DNA from: Pseudomonadota bacterium
GTDB taxonomy: Bacteria > Pseudomonadota > Alphaproteobacteria > Rhizobiales > Beijerinckiaceae
DNA: 14,877 nt
Direction of reading: 5' to 3'
NCBI GenBank assembly: GCA_023450615.1
Contig: JAEXGT010000031.1
Span: 1 to 14,877, forward strand
In this document: one piece after another, positions 13,296 through 14,877 of the stretch
Position numbering within the stretch: position 1 is the first letter of the stretch
Layout: the number at the start of each line of letters is the position of its first letter
The notes under the pieces: model-generated
The model's database searches: none
What the model was told of the DNA's origin: nothing
The model's input: the letters and a program-made list of their open reading frames with translations, nothing else
Position numbers and translations under genes: made by a program

Positions 13296-14210
13296 ATGAA
13301 GTCCGTACTGAAAAATTCCATTGCCGCTCTGAGTCTCTGCCTCCTGGCGCTGAGTCCCGCCATGGCCGATGTGGTCGTGTCGTCGAAGATCGACACGGAA
13401 GGGTCGGTCCTGGGCAACATGATCCTGCTTACGCTTGAGGCGAACGGCATCAAGACGCAGGACCGCATCCAGCTCGGCGCGACGCCGGTGGTGCGCAAGG
13501 CGATCACCGCGGGCGAGATCGACATTTATCCAGAATATACGGGCAATGCGGGCTTCTTCTTCAACAAGGCGGACGATCCGGTCTGGAAGGATGCGGCCAA
13601 GGGCTTCGAGACGGCGAAGAAACTTGATTACGATGCCAACAAGATCGTGTGGCTCGATCCTGCGCCGGCGAACAACACCTGGGCCATCGCGCTGCGCCGC
13701 GACGTGACCGACGCCAACAAGCTCAAGACGCTCTCCGATTTCGGCAAATGGGTTTCCGGCGGCGGGCAGGTGAAGCTCGCGGCCTCGGCCGAGTTCGTGA
13801 ATTCGGACGCGGCCCTGCCGTCCTTCCAGAAAACCTATGGCTTCACCATGAAGCCCGAACAGCTCATCGTGCTCTCCGGCGGCGACACCGCGGCGACGAT
13901 CAAGGCGGCGGCGGAAAAGACCAGCGGCGCCAATGCGGCCATGGTCTACGGCACGGATGGCGGCATCGCGCCGTCCGGCCTCGTGGTGCTCGAAGACGAC
14001 AAGGGCGTGCAGCCCGTCTATGCGCCTGCCCCCATCATTCGCGAGACCGTGCTGAAGGAGAACCCGAAAATCGCCGATATCCTCAAACCCGTCTTCGCCT
14101 CCCTCGATCTCACGACCCTTCAGAAACTGAACGCCCGGGTGCAGGTGGGCGGCGAGGCGGCGAAAGCCGTCGCGACGGATTATCTGAAGTCCAAGGGCTT
14201 CATCCAGTAA
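13296..14210 (+). CDS. Osmoprotectant-type ABC substrate-binding protein (OsmF/YehZ-like)
   Basis: 304-residue periplasmic binding protein. Signal peptide 1-24 with a Leu-rich core and AMA/DVV cleavage. Family motifs: SSKIDTEGSVLGN, GEIDIYPEYTGN, PAPANNTWAIALR, LAASAEFVNSDAALPSF, AAMVYGTDGGI and YAPAPIIRETVL. It is a full paralogue of the protein at 8982-9944. GAGGGA five bases before the ATG is a good ribosome site. The 128-base gap upstream holds a weak TAGAAT (13254-13259) without a well-spaced -35. It is followed after 59 bases by a permease gene of the same transport family, so it is the cognate binding protein of that transporter. The family imports glycine betaine or related compatible solutes, though the E. 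coli Yeh system binds betaine weakly, so the ligand is uncertain. Confidence 0.93.
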   Translation: MKSVLKNSIAALSLCLLALSPAMADVVVSSKIDTEGSVLGNMILLTLEANGIKTQDRIQLGATPVVRKAITAGEIDIYPEYTGNAGFFFNKADDPVWKDAAKGFETAKKLDYDANKIVWLDPAPANNTWAIALRRDVTDANKLKTLSDFGKWVSGGGQVKLAASAEFVNSDAALPSFQKTYGFTMKPEQLIVLSGGDTAATIKAAAEKTSGANAAMVYGTDGGIAPSGLVVLEDDKGVQPVYAPAPIIRETVLKENPKIADILKPVFASLDLTTLQKLNARVQVGGEAAKAVATDYLKSKGFIQ

Positions 14211-14222
14211 GTGCCGGAGCAT

Positions 14223-14244
14223 CGCCCGGCGGGAAAGCCGGGCG
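14223..14244 (+). other. Intercistronic GC-rich hairpin between binding protein and permease
   Basis: CGCCCGGC (14223-14230) and GCCGGGCG (14237-14244) form a perfect 8-pair stem with loop gggaaa, starting 12 bases after the binding-protein stop codon. There is no T-run, so full termination is unlikely. Such hairpins protect the upstream mRNA from 3' decay or attenuate downstream expression, a common way to make more binding protein than permease. Confidence 0.55.
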
Positions 14245-14269
14245 GCAAAGCGAAAGACCAGGGCATATC

Positions 14270-14877
14270 GTGAGTTCCGCCACATCCCGGACGAGCACGC
14301 TTGGCGTTGTTCCACCGCGCCCCGCGCTCTCCTTCGATTCTCTGGGGTGCGTGATCGCCATTCTCATCGGCATCGCGCTCTTTGCTTGGCCGTTTGCAAC
14401 CTATCGCGCCACGCGCATCGCGTCCGGTGAGTCGCGCCTGCTGATCGAGGCGCTGCCCATCGCCATGGTCGCGGTCGTCGTCCTTGTGTCGCTCGGTGTC
14501 GCGGTGGGAGCGGTTCTGGCGCGCGATCCGCTCGGACGGCTAGCCTCGTCCGTGATCGGCCTTGCGGTTCTCCTTCCCTCCATGGGGCTCTCCGCCGGTT
14601 TCCTGACGCCGCCGGACAACACGTTCGCCCGCGTGTCGCCGTCCATCGGCTTCTGGCTGCTGGTCCTGTCGTTCTGCCTTCTGGCCGTCGATGCCCTGGC
14701 GCGCCTGAATCTGGGGCCTTACGGACGGCTTGCGGCTCTTGCCGTAGGGGCGAGCGCCATGGCGCTCCTGCTGTTCTCGGGCATCTGGGACAATCTCTCG
14801 ATCCTGAAGGAATATCATACCCGCGCCGATACCTTCTGGCGCGAGGGGCGCCAGCACCTGCTGCTCGCGTTAGGCTC
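14270..14877 (+). CDS. Osmoprotectant ABC transporter permease, YehY/OpuB-like (5' part; 3' end outside window)
   Basis: Hand translation from the GTG at 14270 gives 202 codons with no stop to the window edge. The visible part starts MSSATSRTST and has several hydrophobic helices (for example CVIAILIGIALFAWPF, LPIAMVAVVVLVSLGVAVGA, SSVIGLAVLLPSMG, IGFWLLVLSFCLLAVDALA, LAALAVGASAMALLLFSG). It then reaches a polar stretch LSILKEYHTRADTFWREGRQ that usually precedes the transport-active permease half. This fits the long N-terminal membrane region of YehY-like permeases, but the conserved EAA loop is beyond the window. It follows the binding-protein gene by 59 bases, so they probably form one operon. 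The GTG start is the best candidate (AGGG about eight bases upstream) but is less certain than the gene itself. Confidence 0.85.
   Translation, partial: MSSATSRTSTLGVVPPRPALSFDSLGCVIAILIGIALFAWPFATYRATRIASGESRLLIEALPIAMVAVVVLVSLGVAVGAVLARDPLGRLASSVIGLAVLLPSMGLSAGFLTPPDNTFARVSPSIGFWLLVLSFCLLAVDALARLNLGPYGRLAALAVGASAMALLLFSGIWDNLSILKEYHTRADTFWREGRQHLLLALG

Noticed and set aside
13278..14315. Long minus-strand open frame (345 codons) opposite the second binding protein
   Set aside because: Arg/His-rich antisense shadow of a clear binding-protein gene with signal peptide and family motifs.

Overview
The window reads as a stretch of high-GC alphaproteobacterial chromosome, most likely Hyphomicrobiales (Rhizobiales). 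A Microvirga/Methylobacteriaceae- or Bosea-like host is a guess. The grounds are an order-typical intergenic palindromic repeat at 1477-1578, a short-chain fatty acyl-CoA regulator (ScfR) protein, a DUF4170 protein, and the overall codon and GC style. I see no phage, transposase, integrase, CRISPR, tRNA or rRNA signal. It looks like ordinary chromosome, and no gene-free stretch exceeds 300 bases.

Left part (1-8811, all minus strand): a methyl-accepting chemotaxis protein truncated by the window edge; a palindromic repeat; a CDF metal-cation exporter; then a tightly packed pair at 2572-8189. The first gene of the pair encodes a secreted 1214-residue protein (signal peptide, FecR domain, TPR array, C-terminal TonB-receptor-like beta-barrel ending in Phe). 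Two bases after its stop comes a CHASE2 adenylate cyclase. A single-domain response regulator with its own likely terminator lies upstream.

Right part (8982-14877): a plus-strand osmoprotectant-type (OsmF/YehZ-like) binding protein without its own permease; a translationally coupled glutamine amidotransferase and GNAT acetyltransferase; a convergent ScfR-family regulator whose stop codon abuts the GNAT stop; a small DUF4170 protein; a second OsmF/YehZ-like binding protein; and the 5' part of its permease gene. The two binding proteins are clear paralogues separated by about 3.4 kb of unrelated genes.

Working together: the strongest candidate for an under-described system is the FecR-TPR-barrel/CHASE2-cyclase pair. 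Its architecture suggests an outer-membrane or periplasmic sensor coupled to an inner-membrane cyclase, so that envelope events would be converted into cAMP. That is inference; only the domain order and the gene coupling are visible. A second regulatory point of interest is an inverted repeat against the scfR start codon that resembles a family-type operator and suggests autoregulation.
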